From contig OY987242.1 of the NCBI GenBank assembly GCA_963920765.1, positions 20,856,002 to 20,920,001 on the forward strand: a stretch of 64,000 nucleotides of DNA, given 5' to 3'. Below are positions 37,625-49,800 of this stretch, piece after piece (the stretch's first letter is position 1; each line of letters opens with the position of its first letter). Made by a program: the position numbers and the translations under genes. The notes under the pieces are model-generated. The model made no database searches, was not told where the DNA came from, and was given only the letters and a program-made list of their open reading frames with translations. The stretch is from Ulota crispa. Lineage: Eukaryota; Streptophyta; Bryopsida; Orthotrichales; Orthotrichaceae.

Positions 37625-39415
37625 TCAAGAAGTATTGTTATGTAAATGCTATTTTTTTGCCATTCACAAAACGTTGCATAATACAAATTGAATTGGGAAT
37701 TGTTCTTTTTATTCATAGATATTTGATTCTTATGTAATCCCAATCATGTATACCAAATTTTGATTTCCAAAATCCAAAACCCTATTTTTGGTGAATGGTT
37801 TGTATTACTTTCATGGTTTTACAGAAACTTTGATTGAAGAAAATTGGTGATGAATTTTTAAGATTTGATTTCATCAATATGTAGGAATCATTCATATGCG
37901 CTGCTTTTATGTTAATCCCAAAGGACCAAGCCCTTTTTTGTGTGAAAATCAGTGAAAACTGCCATTTTTGGGGGAACAAGTAGAAAGGTAGGAAAAAAAG
38001 CTTTTTTTGAAAACAAAACCGTAAGATCTTGCCCTAGCCTATGGGAAGTACTTGTAGGAAAAATTTCAGCTCATTCTATAAGTAGAGGAGTGAGAAATTG
38101 ACATCTGAAGTGAAAAAAAAAGTTTTTTTCCCTGCTGCCCAAAAATCTCAGAAGCATTTGATGGCTCGTAAATCAAAAAAATTGCTCTACACAAAGTTGA
38201 GGTTTATTATTTCCATATAGAAGACAAAGTTAGGTAAATGTGGGAGAATTTTCATATGAATTGGAGGTGTTTATCATACTTTGTAAAATCCTGCAATGCC
38301 CAAGGCCATGAAATTTGCATATACACTAGGCAAAATTGGAGAATTTATGCAAAATTCAAAAATGTGAATTACGTTGATCCAAAAGGTGAAAACCAAGGAA
38401 TCCTAGTCTGCTACAACTTGCAAAAAAAAAAAGTAAAAAAAAAACACAAAGAGCTCAAAAACGTAAAGCAACAAATTTTACAAGGGTCAAAAAGAATGGA
38501 GGTTTGGAAGTCCCTTACCTACCCGCAAACTAAAACTTCTCATAACTTTCATCTAATCAATCAAAATTGAATGATTCAAACATTCCCACATTTGTACAAA
38601 TCAAAAGAACCAATTTCAGATTTTTATTTAAAAAAATGCAATTTTGATTTTTTTTGGGGCTGCCCGCCCTCCCTCTTTTTCAAAAATCCATGCATAACTT
38701 TTCAATAAATGTTGGAATGAAGAAAAAATTATATGCCCGCGTAGATCTTTGAATTCCCCATCTTCAATAAAAGTTTCAAAAAATCACAAAAAGTAGATTA
38801 GTTGTAGGTACATGTCCAAAATCCATTTGTCCCCCGAGGGGACAGTTGGTCCTTTAGGGGTTAAAATGAATACAGTTACGCAACAAAATCAACAAAGAGT
38901 TCAATGTGGGGTGTGGTAGGACTAAAATTTGTAAAGTAGACATCTTTTGGCAAAACAAATGTATCATAATGCTCAAAAGTACAAACTTGGTCACAATGTG
39001 TGAGTCAAATCGCAAAATCTAATTATTGTAAAGAAATATATATTTTACAAAATTTGGACATAGTCAACCCAATATTGAAATCTTTATAAAAGAATTTTAG
39101 AAGTATTTAAAAAAATGCATGTTAGAAAGAAAGATGTGCATATCAATGTTTCCTACACATCCATACAATAAAATCTCAAAAATTCACTACCAATATTTTT
39201 CAATCTAACATCATGTAAAACTAAGAATTTAATACAAAATAATTCACCAATGGGATTTTGATTTTGTGGAGTTGAAATTTGATGTGCTTGACTGGGATTG
39301 CATAAAAATCAAAGATCAATGATCAAAAAAATTCCTAATTTTATTTTGTCTTATACAAAGTTATGTGAATGGCAAAATTGATATTTACGTAACTATTCTT
39401 CCAATTACATTTACA
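37625..39415. mobile_element. Giant foldback element, copy 2, interrupted
   Basis: The left arm (37625-37911) and right arm (38865-39415) belong to the same family as copy 1 (TTGGTGATGAATTTTTAAGA; CAAAAATTCACTACCAATAT). They are separated by the TTAA-bounded element at 37912-38864. Confidence 0.72.
37912..38864. mobile_element. TTAA-bounded (piggyBac-like) element, 0.95 kb
   Basis: TTAATCCCAAAGGACCAAGC left and TTGGTCCTTTAGGGGTTAA right. It is homologous, in opposite orientation, to 61380-62295. An open frame at 38238-38570 (YTRQNWRIYAKFKNVNYVDP) is alignable with one in that copy. It is inserted in a giant foldback element. Confidence 0.8.
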
Positions 39416-39427
39416 ATTTCCTTCGAT

Positions 39428-40270
39428 AACGATACACTTGGTCTATTTTGATGTTCAATGCACTTTGCATAATATAAAGTATGATTGGCATGTTCTTGGC
39501 TTGCATTCCAGTTTTGAAATTCTTATGCATTCCAATTAAGCATATCAAATTTTAGTTTCAAAAAATCAGCAAAAATTTCAGTTTTCAATTTTGGTGGATT
39601 GTTTCACATATGATTTGTGATTTTACATTGTAATTGATTGAAAAACATGGGTTATGAATTTTTAAGGTTTGATTCCATAAATATGTAGGAAACATCCATA
39701 TGCACCTCAATTAGTAACAAAATATGATCTAAAAAAATTTAACTTGGGGTGTGGTAGGCCCAAAATTTGTAAAGAATTTTTTTTTATGATAATCAAATTT
39801 TGCTATTCATACACTATGATGAAATTTGTACCTTTGAGCATGAAAATATGTTTACCTAGCCAAAAGTTGGTGAAAAAATAGAGAAAATTTTACAAATTTT
39901 GGTCCTACCACACTCCAAGTTAAATTCTTTGTTGATTATGTTTTGTTACTTGACAATATTCTTTTTAACATGAAAAAGGTACATATGGATGTTTCCTACA
40001 TATTTATGCTATCAAACCCTTAAAAATTCATAACCCATGTTTTTCAATTAGTTACCATGTAGAACCATAAATCACATGTGAAGTAATTCACCAAAATTGA
40101 AATTTGAATTTTTTGTTGATTTTTTGGAACTAAAATTTAATATGCTTAATTGGAATACATAAGAATTACAAAACTAGGATACAAGCCAAGAATATGCCAA
40201 TCATACTCTATACTATGCAAAGTGCATTGAACATCAAAATAGACCAAGTGTAGAAGAGGTATCATACAAC
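39428..40270. mobile_element. Giant foldback element, copy 3
   Basis: Inverted arms of about 400 bp around about 39845, ending CACTTGGTCTATTTTGATGT and its inverse ACATCAAAATAGACCAAGTG. Confidence 0.83.
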
Positions 40271-40458
40271 AATTGTCTACAAAGAATTAACCCACCATCA
40301 AATCAAATTACATTCCAACATGTAACCAACTTCATTTATGTTTCTTTTTATATGCTTTGTTTATATGCTTTGTTGATTCAATGAAAGAGACCAAAGTACT
40401 GGTACAACATTAGATAGCCCATAACACTTGCATATTTGTTATTTATATGTTGAAGCCC

Positions 40459-40710
40459 ATTTAACCCCTCAGCGCCCAAACTTGAAACCAAAAAAAACCT
40501 GATCTACTTGAAATTAAAGTACCCCTGTGAATTGAAAAATACAATCTACAAGATTGTACCACACAAATTGTTAGTAGAAAGCATCTCCATTGTGATGAGC
40601 TTGATTGGAGGTGGTGTGGCCAAAGGAGCAATGAGATAACATCAATCAAACTTGTGTTGACCCAGCTTTTGGAGAGATAGTATATTGTGTGCTGGGCGCT
40701 CAAGGGTTAA
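40459..40710. mobile_element. TTAA-bounded (piggyBac-like) MITE
   Basis: TTAACCCCTCAGCGCCCAA left and GGGCGCTCAAGGGTTAA right, about 252 bp. It shares its right TTAA with the next element. Confidence 0.76.
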
Positions 40711-41883
40711 CCCTTTAGAGACCACCAAACCATATTTTGGTTTGGGAGAGTAGCTTTTGGCCTCTACAATAAAATCGCTTAACAATTTGGAAAATGATCT
40801 TGAAGAACACTTGTGATCACAAGAATTTAGCACTCAACCCAAGAAACAACAATGGAATTGGATATGTAAGTTGATAAATAATGGTGTTTATACATCATGG
40901 CCTCAAAGTACGTATCCATACTTGGTCAAAGATGGATCAAAGCAATAACACAATACATCAAACATCCAAGAAGAATGCCACATTTCAATTGTGCAATCTT
41001 AAAAGAATTCAAATTGCTTAAGGAATACGCTTGCATTGTTTCTCTATACAGTTGTAAACACATTATTCATTAAAATGGGAAAACAATGGGTACCATTTTG
41101 TACCTCACCTTAATCCAAAGTAGCCACCTTAAACTAGATTCGAAGGTATCAAATTCAGTTTGAGCCACTAAGATTTTTTACCCTCGCAAATTTCTCCTCT
41201 CAGGTGAGGATACGTGTACCAAAAAAAAATGCTAGAGCTCGGATTAAGGTGGCCACCTTAATCCTTGAAATTCCCAAAATGTACTCTTTTTCCCAATATA
41301 AGGAATAACGCGTTAGTAGTACAATTATAGTATTTGAGAACCTATTGAAATGATACTGTCATTTTATTTATAAAAAAAATCATCCTACATTTAAGGCCAA
41401 TTTTTGATTGCTTTCAACAATTGGATTTTCCATAAAAATTATCAAATTTCTTGTAGAAATGGTTTAGGGTAGCAAATGAAATGGGATTTTTGACCCTTTT
41501 TGTCCACTTAGCTACACCTTGTGATTGCTAATTTTGCCTATTTTGTGTGAAACTAGTCTTTTTGGAAATGTGGGAAACCCTGCTATCTAGAAATGTAAGG
41601 CTCTTTTCAACCAAAGCTTGCATGAAGCGCTAACATTCAAAAGCACATAAGCATGAAAAACTAAAGATTTTCCATATACAACTCACTCAATCATTATAAC
41701 ATTTCACCTCCAATGGTAGATCTAGTTGAAATTTTGATACATTACAACAAACAAGGTGTCCTTCACATTTGTATGGTTGGATTATTCAAATTGGGTCCAT
41801 ATTTGATTCAAATGCATATCTAATTTTATTGCCCCGGTTTCTAGTGGATTTTGAGAAAATGGGTGTGATCTTTAAAGGGTTAA
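40707..41883. mobile_element. TTAA-ended element, copy B, with nested MITE
   Basis: TTAACCCTTTAGAGACC left and ATCTTTAAAGGGTTAA right. Colinear with 32123-33336. It contains a nested AACACC-family MITE at 41048-41312 and keeps the empty site of the AGGTAGGAGC element. Confidence 0.8.
41048..41312. mobile_element. AACACC-family MITE (subfamily B) nested in copy B
   Basis: AACACATTATTCATTAAAAT left and CCCAATATAAGGAATAACGCG right. The interior is the reverse of other B members (AATTTCTCCTCTCAGGTGAG). Copy A lacks it at the matching position (about 32465). Confidence 0.84.
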
Positions 41884-42127
41884 TCCTTTTTGCATATAAA
41901 TGCATGGACTTGTGGCCATTTGTGATCAAAAATAGTTCTTACATTATTTTATTGTTACACAAGTAAACAAACAGTTGTAAAGTCTTGAAAAACATTTAGC
42001 TATGCACCACTATAAAAAAATATAAATATAATCTAACAATAAATCTTTAAGGTTGAAAAAATCAAAATTAATCAAAATCATTAAAGTGTGTTTCTTACAC
42101 AAAAGCAAAATCTTTAACTACAAATAC

Positions 42128-42986
42128 TTAAACCCCTTAAAGGACTAGTGTCCCCTTGGGGGACAAATGGGATTTTGGGCATGTATTTACAACTAAACTA
42201 TTTTGCTTGAATTTTTGAAACTTTTATGAAAGATGGGGAATTCAAAGATTGGCTTGGGCATATAATGTTTTATTCATTCCAACATTTATTGAAGAAGTTA
42301 CGCATAAATTTCTAGAAAACAAAGGAGGTAGCCCAAAATCTTCAAATTGTATTTTTTTAAATTAAAATTTGAAATTGCTTCTTGAAATTTACATATATGT
42401 GTGAAGCTTTAAATCATTAATTTTTATTAATGAGATGAAAATTATGAGAAGTTTTTGTTTGCTGGTCCTCAAATTTTGAATGCAAATTTTAAGGTTGCTT
42501 ATGCAAGTCACAATCTTTGATTGCATTTTGATCATGTTCAACAACAACAACCAAAATATCACATTTGCATGAAATAACAAAAAAAAAAATCTTTTTATAT
42601 GATGATCAATTTTCTTTTATGAGTCAGAAATGGTTGTATGCTTTCCCAAAACAGACATATCAAATTTCTAGGACCTTTTGAAATTACTTTTATTTGGTTC
42701 ACACGGTATGGAGTAGAGTACGGGGAGAGAGGAAAAACAATAAAAAAAATCAGCCAAGTGAAATGTGCAAAAAACAAATTGAAATCTAAATTAACCGGTT
42801 GAAAACCAACTGAATTTTTGGAATTTTCTAATTATAATAATGCGAGTGCATATAATAATGCGAGTGCATAGAGAAAAGCCAGTGCATCCACTGAAAAAAC
42901 CGGATGAAGATGAGAAATATAGTCATTTTGCCGAAGAATCTCAAAATCTCCCTGGAGTCTATGGACTTGGACTTTATGGCAGGGTT
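42128..42986. mobile_element. Remnant of a TTAA-bounded foldback element
   Basis: Starts TTAAACCCCTTAAAGGACTA. The first about 330 bp match the left arm of 62670-63396 (ACAAATGGGATTTTGGGCAT; CATTTATTGAAGAAGTTACG). The right half has diverged, so the end is approximate. Confidence 0.58.
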
Positions 42987-43642
42987 TAACTCTTAAAAGC
43001 CCAAGTGCCTAAATTTGGGTCGCAACAAAACTTTGAAGATGAATAAAATCTTATCAGTTCACTATTTTTAGTACATATGTTTTTCAATATAAGTTGGTTT
43101 TGAAGTCTATTTTCAACATTAAAAATCTGATTTTGAAAATGAAATTTGATGATTTTTTTACTCAAGAATTTGTACAAGGATATCCATTGCAATCTTGAGT
43201 TTTTTAGTGTTGGAAGATCTTGAAAATGAATCTCAAATACACTAGATCTTGGAGAAAAAATCACATTAGAAATCCATTTACAAATATATATAGGAGTAGA
43301 TTTTGAAAATCATAAATTGATTAAAGTTAAACATGTAATGACCTTAAACCACATATTTTTTTGGTAACCAACTTTTTAGATTTGACATGTGAAATGAGGA
43401 TTATAAAATTATAAGTCACTTTTGGATTTTTAACACCCTCAAGTTCAAACATTATAATCTTTCAAAGTATAAGTGATATTGTTAAGTTTTCTTTTCCCAT
43501 GTAATCTCTAACATGTTCAGTTTAAATTTGTATGGTTACAATTGAAAAAAACTTGATAAAATTTTTGAGTAGGTTGGTTGATTGTTTTGTTTTATGGAAA
43601 TTCTAAGAAGCTCAAATAGGACTTGGGCATTTAGGGGTTAAT
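42986..43642. mobile_element. TTAA-bounded element, 0.65 kb
   Basis: TTAACTCTTAAAAGCCCAAG left and ACTTGGGCATTTAGGGGTTAA right. A reverse-complement copy occupies about 60145-60700 (shared TGACATGTGAAATGAGGATT-like and CACCCTCAAGTTCAAACATT blocks). Confidence 0.8.
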
Positions 43643-43922
43643 AAGTTGGCAAAATTTGCCTAAATCTTACCTCGAAAGTGCATTGGTGACCTTCACACTT
43701 AGAAATTAGAGTGAAAAACTAGATGAAATTGCTAAATCCTTTCAAGAGCAGAACCTCAATTCATCCAATTTTGGATGCAAATAGCTTATACTAGCAGTTA
43801 TTTGGATGAACTTCCACGTATCATTCATTTGTTCCAATTATAGCCAGATTTTCCTTACCGGCCAGCAGTCTGGGGTGCGTGTCGCTCTACCTTGACAAAA
43901 TCAAAAATTAAACCCTGCTCTA

Positions 43923-44090
43923 TGGCCCACACGGGCCCACACGGGCCCACACGGGCATACTAGGGCTGAATAGTAACCGTGCGTCAACTGAAGCGATGGA
44001 CGGCATCCCATTGGCTCATGGCTCGAAAGCGTGTCACCAGAACCCTTGGCCGTCTAGCACGTCGCCATCGCCACTTCCCATTGGCTAAAA
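43923..44090 (+). promoter_or_regulatory. Likely promoter of the folate transporter: TCP-type and CCAAT motifs
   Basis: Three direct 10-bp repeats (43924-43956) give two exact GGGCCCAC sites and one TGGCCCAC; GGNCCCAC is the class I TCP binding consensus common in plant housekeeping promoters. Two CCAAT boxes in reverse (CCCATTGGCT) lie at 44007-44016 and 44077-44086. The region is distinctly GC-richer than its surroundings. Its assignment to the downstream gene is inferred from position. Confidence 0.55.
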
Positions 44091-44277
44091 CCCGAACCCT
44101 ACCACCGGGCCGCCCGCCAGGTGTTCCTTTGCCTTGAGCTTCTGCCTCCCCTTCGTCGCATTTCGTCTTCACACCAATCCTGAGTACGATTTCATTCAAA
44201 CCGCGCCACTCTACCAATTTCTGCAACGCTTGCTGCCACCACGTCTTCTAATCCCTAGGCCACAACTCTTTTCAGCG

Positions 44278-46868
44278 ATGAAGACTTTGGTGGAGCTCTC
44301 TCAGCAATCTTGCAGATGAAGGAGATCATTATTTTGTTCAGTTGATAAGTATTTGTACTCGGAGATCGAGGGTTTTACTCGACAGGATTCGAGCAACTCC
44401 TCTGGTGTCTGAATGTGCATTTTTGACGCAATCAACGCGCATCAGGCTGTTGGCGAAGTCCGAGGCGCTTTTCTTAATACCGTGCATCGTTCACAATTTT
44501 GCGCGTCACCTCGTTCCCGGGCCTGCTGGAAGTAAACCTATTCGAGGAGAGAGTTCTGGCTCGGTTGTTTGCTTTTTCGTGAACGTTTTCTGATTTCCAC
44601 AATCCGGGACAATCCGGGACAATTCGGGACAATTCGGGACAATTCGGGATAATTGCGATGAGAGGCCAGGGAGACATTGCAGGGAACGGAACGCAGTCCG
44701 GGGTGTTAGATTTTGGTGCACGAAGCGACTGAGGCTTTCTCGGATTTTTTCAGGTTTGATTATGCGCCTCGTTAGATTTTTTTCTATTGCGTTGCGGTCG
44801 AGAATGATGTTCTGGTTGTTTAAGTGAAGCAGAATTTGGATTTGAAGAGAGGTTTGGTTTTTTGTGTTGATTGTTTCATCAGTTGATTTCGTTCTGATCT
44901 GATTGGAATTGTTGTTATTGGATCGCTTCAGTTTGTCTGGTACTCAGTTGTTTGTTCGAGCAGCTAAAGAATTTTTACATTCCATGAATGTTTCACCGGG
45001 ATATTAGCTTTAGCGAATCTGGTTGATGCAACTGTAAGCAAGCTGTAGGAAGCGCAATAGTTCAATCCTTTCATTGGTTGTTGCAGAGCTTATCCGCTTT
45101 TTATTTACAGTGTATTTCCATCGGTATTTTAGGTTTTCACGTGAAGTTTATATTCCTTGATTTGCAGTTGGTGTTAGGGGTGATGTTAGTGGAAAGAACC
45201 TAGGGAAGCACCTGAATCCGTCTCTAAGACCTTGCTTATACTATTATTATCAGCAAGTGTGAACATATATGAAGGCGTTGACTTAAGCTTAGTATGTCAA
45301 CGATGAATGATGAAGTTGACGATTTTAACGTTTCTGTTATGATTCTTACGTTTCTGGCGTGGAGTGGAATGAGTATGGATCACTGGCTGCTGTTAATATG
45401 CTGTGACCAGGTGATCCGATTCTGGCTCTCATCTGGAATCGTGAAGATGAGCTTCTTGAAGGATCGTGAAAAAACACTCAAGGCTTTGTCACATAATTTT
45501 TTCTTTTTTACTCGTCAATTTTATAACCGCAATGAAGTTACGTAGTTTCGGTCAGCCAACGGGATGTGATCCTAGAACAATACATTTTTTTCCAACTCTC
45601 CTTGATATGTACTAAAAATGCTCTTAGACAATGGATGCATGTTCAGGGTAACGATGTAACATCCGGTGAAGTTTTGGTATATTCTGGTATATTTTTGAAG
45701 TAGTTTAGAGTTTCAGTGAGTGGATGCACATCTTCCTATTTCTTCATTTTACAGCCGATACAGTTTCGCAAAACTGTATCCTGTGGAGTCCACTTGATGG
45801 CTCAATTTTGTGAGGATACGAAGTCTTAGCTAGTGCATTTTTTTGAAGAGTAGGTCTGCATTCTCAAAGCATGCAGTTAGGTATTCGCCATGTCTAGGAC
45901 ATAGTCTCCAATTCCCCGTGTTCTATACTTCTAGTTGTCGCTCTATTGCCACTTTTGTTCTCTGACGAACAATTTTACTCGTTTTAACTTTTGCTGAAAG
46001 CGTTTTTCATGAATTGCTCTGACGTGCGGCGTTCTGTATATTCATGAGGATTTGTACCCGGTTACGCTGATTAAATGTTTATCGAATGTTGGCGCGGGCC
46101 CATCTGGTTTTTCACTTCTAAATTACATTAACTTCCTTGCCCGCTTTATTTACAACTAATTAATGGAGTATCGAAAACACAGCTCTGCTGCTCTTGCATA
46201 CAAGAAAAGCATTCTCCCTAGGAGTAATATGTCTAGAATTTATCGTTTTTTTTGCCCTCTTCGGCATCTGCGTTTTCTACTTCTTGAAGGTTCTTACTTG
46301 TGCTTCTTGCCTAATCTGAAATCAACGGCAAACGGATGTTTTTTGTCTGGAGGTCTTTTTTCTATGAGTTCATGATCTCACCTTTGTGGTTACTCATTGA
46401 TTCCAATGCTTGATGCATGACTCTTTGTTTCTCGTCGGTTCTCGCAGCAGTTTGTGTATGGAGTGGATTTGACGAGGGCGTAGCACGAATCACGCATACT
46501 TGATACCGATCACATAGTCTGGAATTAAGACCTGATGAAGAGGAAATCTGTATCAAGCACAACAATGTTGCAATCAGTCTCTATCAACTTCGCTCGGGGT
46601 TCATTACATGGAAATCTATAACAGAAAATAACGCTTCTTGTCTCATTCACCCGTGCTACTGCTGTTAAATTCTCAGCTCAAAGCTTCAAGTGTTAGTCTT
46701 TTTTGTAGAGCGAATCCAAAATTTCTTTGAAATTTAGTCTGTTGTTCACTAGGTCCAATTGTCGACGGCTATGCGTAGCAGCGCGAAGCCCCAGAGTTTT
46801 TAGAAAACTGAAAACATAGGCTTCTTTTAGTTGATCATTGATTTTAATTTCAGGGTTAAATCAATACT
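44278..46868 (+). other. Probable 5' leader with a long leader intron
   Basis: A 13-codon upstream frame starts at ATG 44278 and stops at 44317-44319. Just before the coding start an acceptor (TTTTAATTTCAG, AG at 46852-46853) leaves 15 bases before ATG 46869, so the leader is probably spliced. A possible donor is CAG|GTTTGA at 44754. No supported coding exon lies between. Confidence 0.45.
44598..44655 (+). repeat. Short tandem repeat, about 10-bp unit GGGACAATTC
   Basis: Five to six copies of GGGACAAT(C/T)C in a row; the first are AATCC and later ones AATTC, with the last copy altered to GGGATAATTG. It lies in the presumed leader or promoter of the transporter gene. Confidence 0.85.
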
Positions 46869-49800
46869 ATGGCAGCTTCGCTAGTCTCCTCCGTGGCTCT
46901 TTGTCGAACCTTATGCCCAAATTCCATCAGTCCGAGCGTGACTAGAGCTAGAAGGATTGCTGAAGCGCAACAGAAACCATCAGATGTGCGTACAGGTACG
47001 AGATCATGATGCAGGGATTCAATGTTCTCTTCAATATTGCATTTTCTGTATGAGATGATGCAGGGATTGTAATGTTTTGATCTAGAATTTTCTGGCCTTA
47101 GTGATTTCACGGGGATTCCAAGGGTTGAAATTGGGAATTGAGTGAAGCGATTGTGTTGTGGAAGCAAAGGGGATGCTAGATATAACAATTGTGGGAGGTG
47201 TCGTCTAACGCAACTGCTGTTTTCTTCCTCATAAAAGTTTCCCCGTGCAGGCACTGCAAATACGGGGGAACATTGTGCAGATTGCAAGGTGGACCCAATT
47301 AGGTCTTCGAGGAGATTGATAGCTACAGCAAGTACATTTAGAAGTTCTGGAGTAGTACCGAATTCATTGAGAAAAGACGAGTGTGGACGATTAAGGGCGC
47401 TACGGCGAGAGGATTCTTTGACAGAAAGTGTAGAATCGCCCGAGAGAGATACAATGGCACCAATTCAAGATCCTATTGTTGAAAATGGTATGCTGCAAAA
47501 TCTGATAAAGCCAGCATGTGTTTGAAATTTTTACTTTTGGAGGGACGAGAAAATCGTCGAGGATTTCATGGATAACTTTGTTTTTGTAATACCTTTTTGT
47601 TTTTTGTTTTGCGTTACAGGGGCGAGTTTGAGGGATGGGCTTGTTGTGGATGAAGATCGTGTTTCAGAAATGACACGGAAAAGTTTGCAGACGGAAGGAT
47701 TAGGAAAGGCCAAGAAAGGGAAGATGTTGTTTGGAGTGGAGATGTCTCCGGATACAATTGCCATAGCTATGGTGTATTTTGTGCAGGGGATTCTTGGGCT
47801 TTCCCGTTTAGCAGTCACCTTCTTTTTGAAAGATGATCTGAATCTGGATCCCGCCGAGGTAAGGTCGTTTCTGTGTGCGCTTTTTATGGACCAAGAAGCC
47901 GAAAGGAACCTTATGTTTGTATTAGCAATTTTAAATAAGTGGTGTGGGGACTTTTTTTGGTCCAAGTTTTATTTATTCTGTAACCAACAAATGCAATGTT
48001 CCTTACCGATGCTGTTGATATGAAAATTTGGTCCTATCAAAAATATATGTTCCTCAATATGATCAATCAAATGGTTTGCTTTATATTTATTGAATTATTG
48101 GTCTTTTAGGAGTTCATCACGTATAACGTTTGTAAGGTGTATTTACGTTTGGAGACACGAAGTAGCTTTGGAAATCGACTTCCTTGTGTTGGGGTTGTTA
48201 TTGAGGATTCACTGTCTTTAGAAAAACTGATATAAACCCCCGTGACATAGAAATCTCGGCTGTTTCTGATGACAGACGGCGTTCTTAACCGGCTTCTCAG
48301 CCCTTCCTTGGCTTATTAAACCCCTGTACGGATTTATCAGGTAATTTACGAACGTAAATTGGGGATTGTGTAGTTGTTTGTTTGATATGATTTTTAAGTA
48401 GTGTTACCCTGCCTCCAGCACTTTTTGTTGAATCTCCTTGTCCATCTCTGTTTTTTTTTCTTCTTATGTAACAGTGATGGAGTGCCATTATTTGGATACC
48501 GGCGACGCAGCTACTTGGTCCTGTGTGGGATTCTGGGTGCATTATGTTGGGGCTGGCTTGCACTTTTTGTTGAAAGCAAGTACGCTGCAATGACAGCGAT
48601 TCTTCTCAGCTCTCTATCGGTGGCATTCTCTGATGTCGTACGTGTCTTTCCCTCCCTGTATACAGCGTGTATTTTTTTCTATCCATTGTCAACAGATTCT
48701 AAACATGTCATGAAGAGGTTTTGTGAGATAATGCGTCTTAATCCACGAGCATGGTGTCATGACCTCGTTTGTTTTGAAGTTGGTCAACAAATCTTAGTAT
48801 TTAATTAAGGACTGACAAAGTTATTTACGAAGTTCAGTTGCTAAGATTGTATCTCTTGGTTTGGCGAGGAGCTGACCTATGTGAAGGCGATTGTCTACAT
48901 TGAGTCTTTAATGACGTTCACCTTTTTATGTGGCATTCTCTACTTGGAAATGCTGTACAGTACCAGTTAGTAATGATAGGTAGAACCTGTTTTGGCATTT
49001 CAAAGAAGTTTGTATAATAAAAAATGTAAAGGTCAGTTTTAACCTTATATTTTTGGTATGTCATTCTCATGCAATCCCAATCAACCATACCAAATCTTGG
49101 TTACTAAAAATAAAAGTCCTATTTTTGGTAAGTTGTTTTGTGTCAAAATTGCAGTTTTACAAGAAAGTTGATTAAAACACATTGGTAATGAATTTTTGAG
49201 ATTTGATTGCATGAATGTGTAGGAGACATTCATGCCCACATCTTTCCTTCTAACAAACGTCTTCAAAAAGTTCAAAATTCCATCAATAGAGGTATTAACG
49301 ATGCAATGATCATGACCAAATTTAGTAAATTATATAATTCTTTATGGTAATTAAATTGTGCTATTTGACTCATACATTATGATTAAAGCTATACCTTTGA
49401 ACATAATGATATGTTTATTTTGCCAAAAGGTAATTAAAAAATGGAGATATTTAATTTACTGAATTTGGTTATGATCATTGCATCGTTAATACCTCTATTG
49501 ATGGAATTTTGAACTTTTTGAAGACGTTTGTTAGAAGGAAAGATGTGGGCATGAATGTCATCTACACATTCATGCAATAAAATCTCAAAAATTTATTACC
49601 AATGTGTTTTATTCAACTTTCTTGTAAAACTGCAATTTTGACACAAAACAACTTACCAAAAATAGGACTTTTATTTTTAGTAACCAAGATTTGGTATGGT
49701 TGATTGGGATTGCATGAGAATGACATACCAAAAATGTGAGGTTAAAACTGACCTTTACATTTTTCATTATACAAACTTCTTTGTAATGCCAAAACAGGTT

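Noticed and set aside
43984-44226. 80-codon minus-strand frame rich in Arg and Gly
   Set aside because: It lies in GC-rich promoter DNA; the composition explains the frame and no splice partners or domain are seen.
46856-47287. 143-codon minus-strand frame
   Set aside because: It overlaps the transit-peptide exon of the folate transporter in antisense and has no domain.
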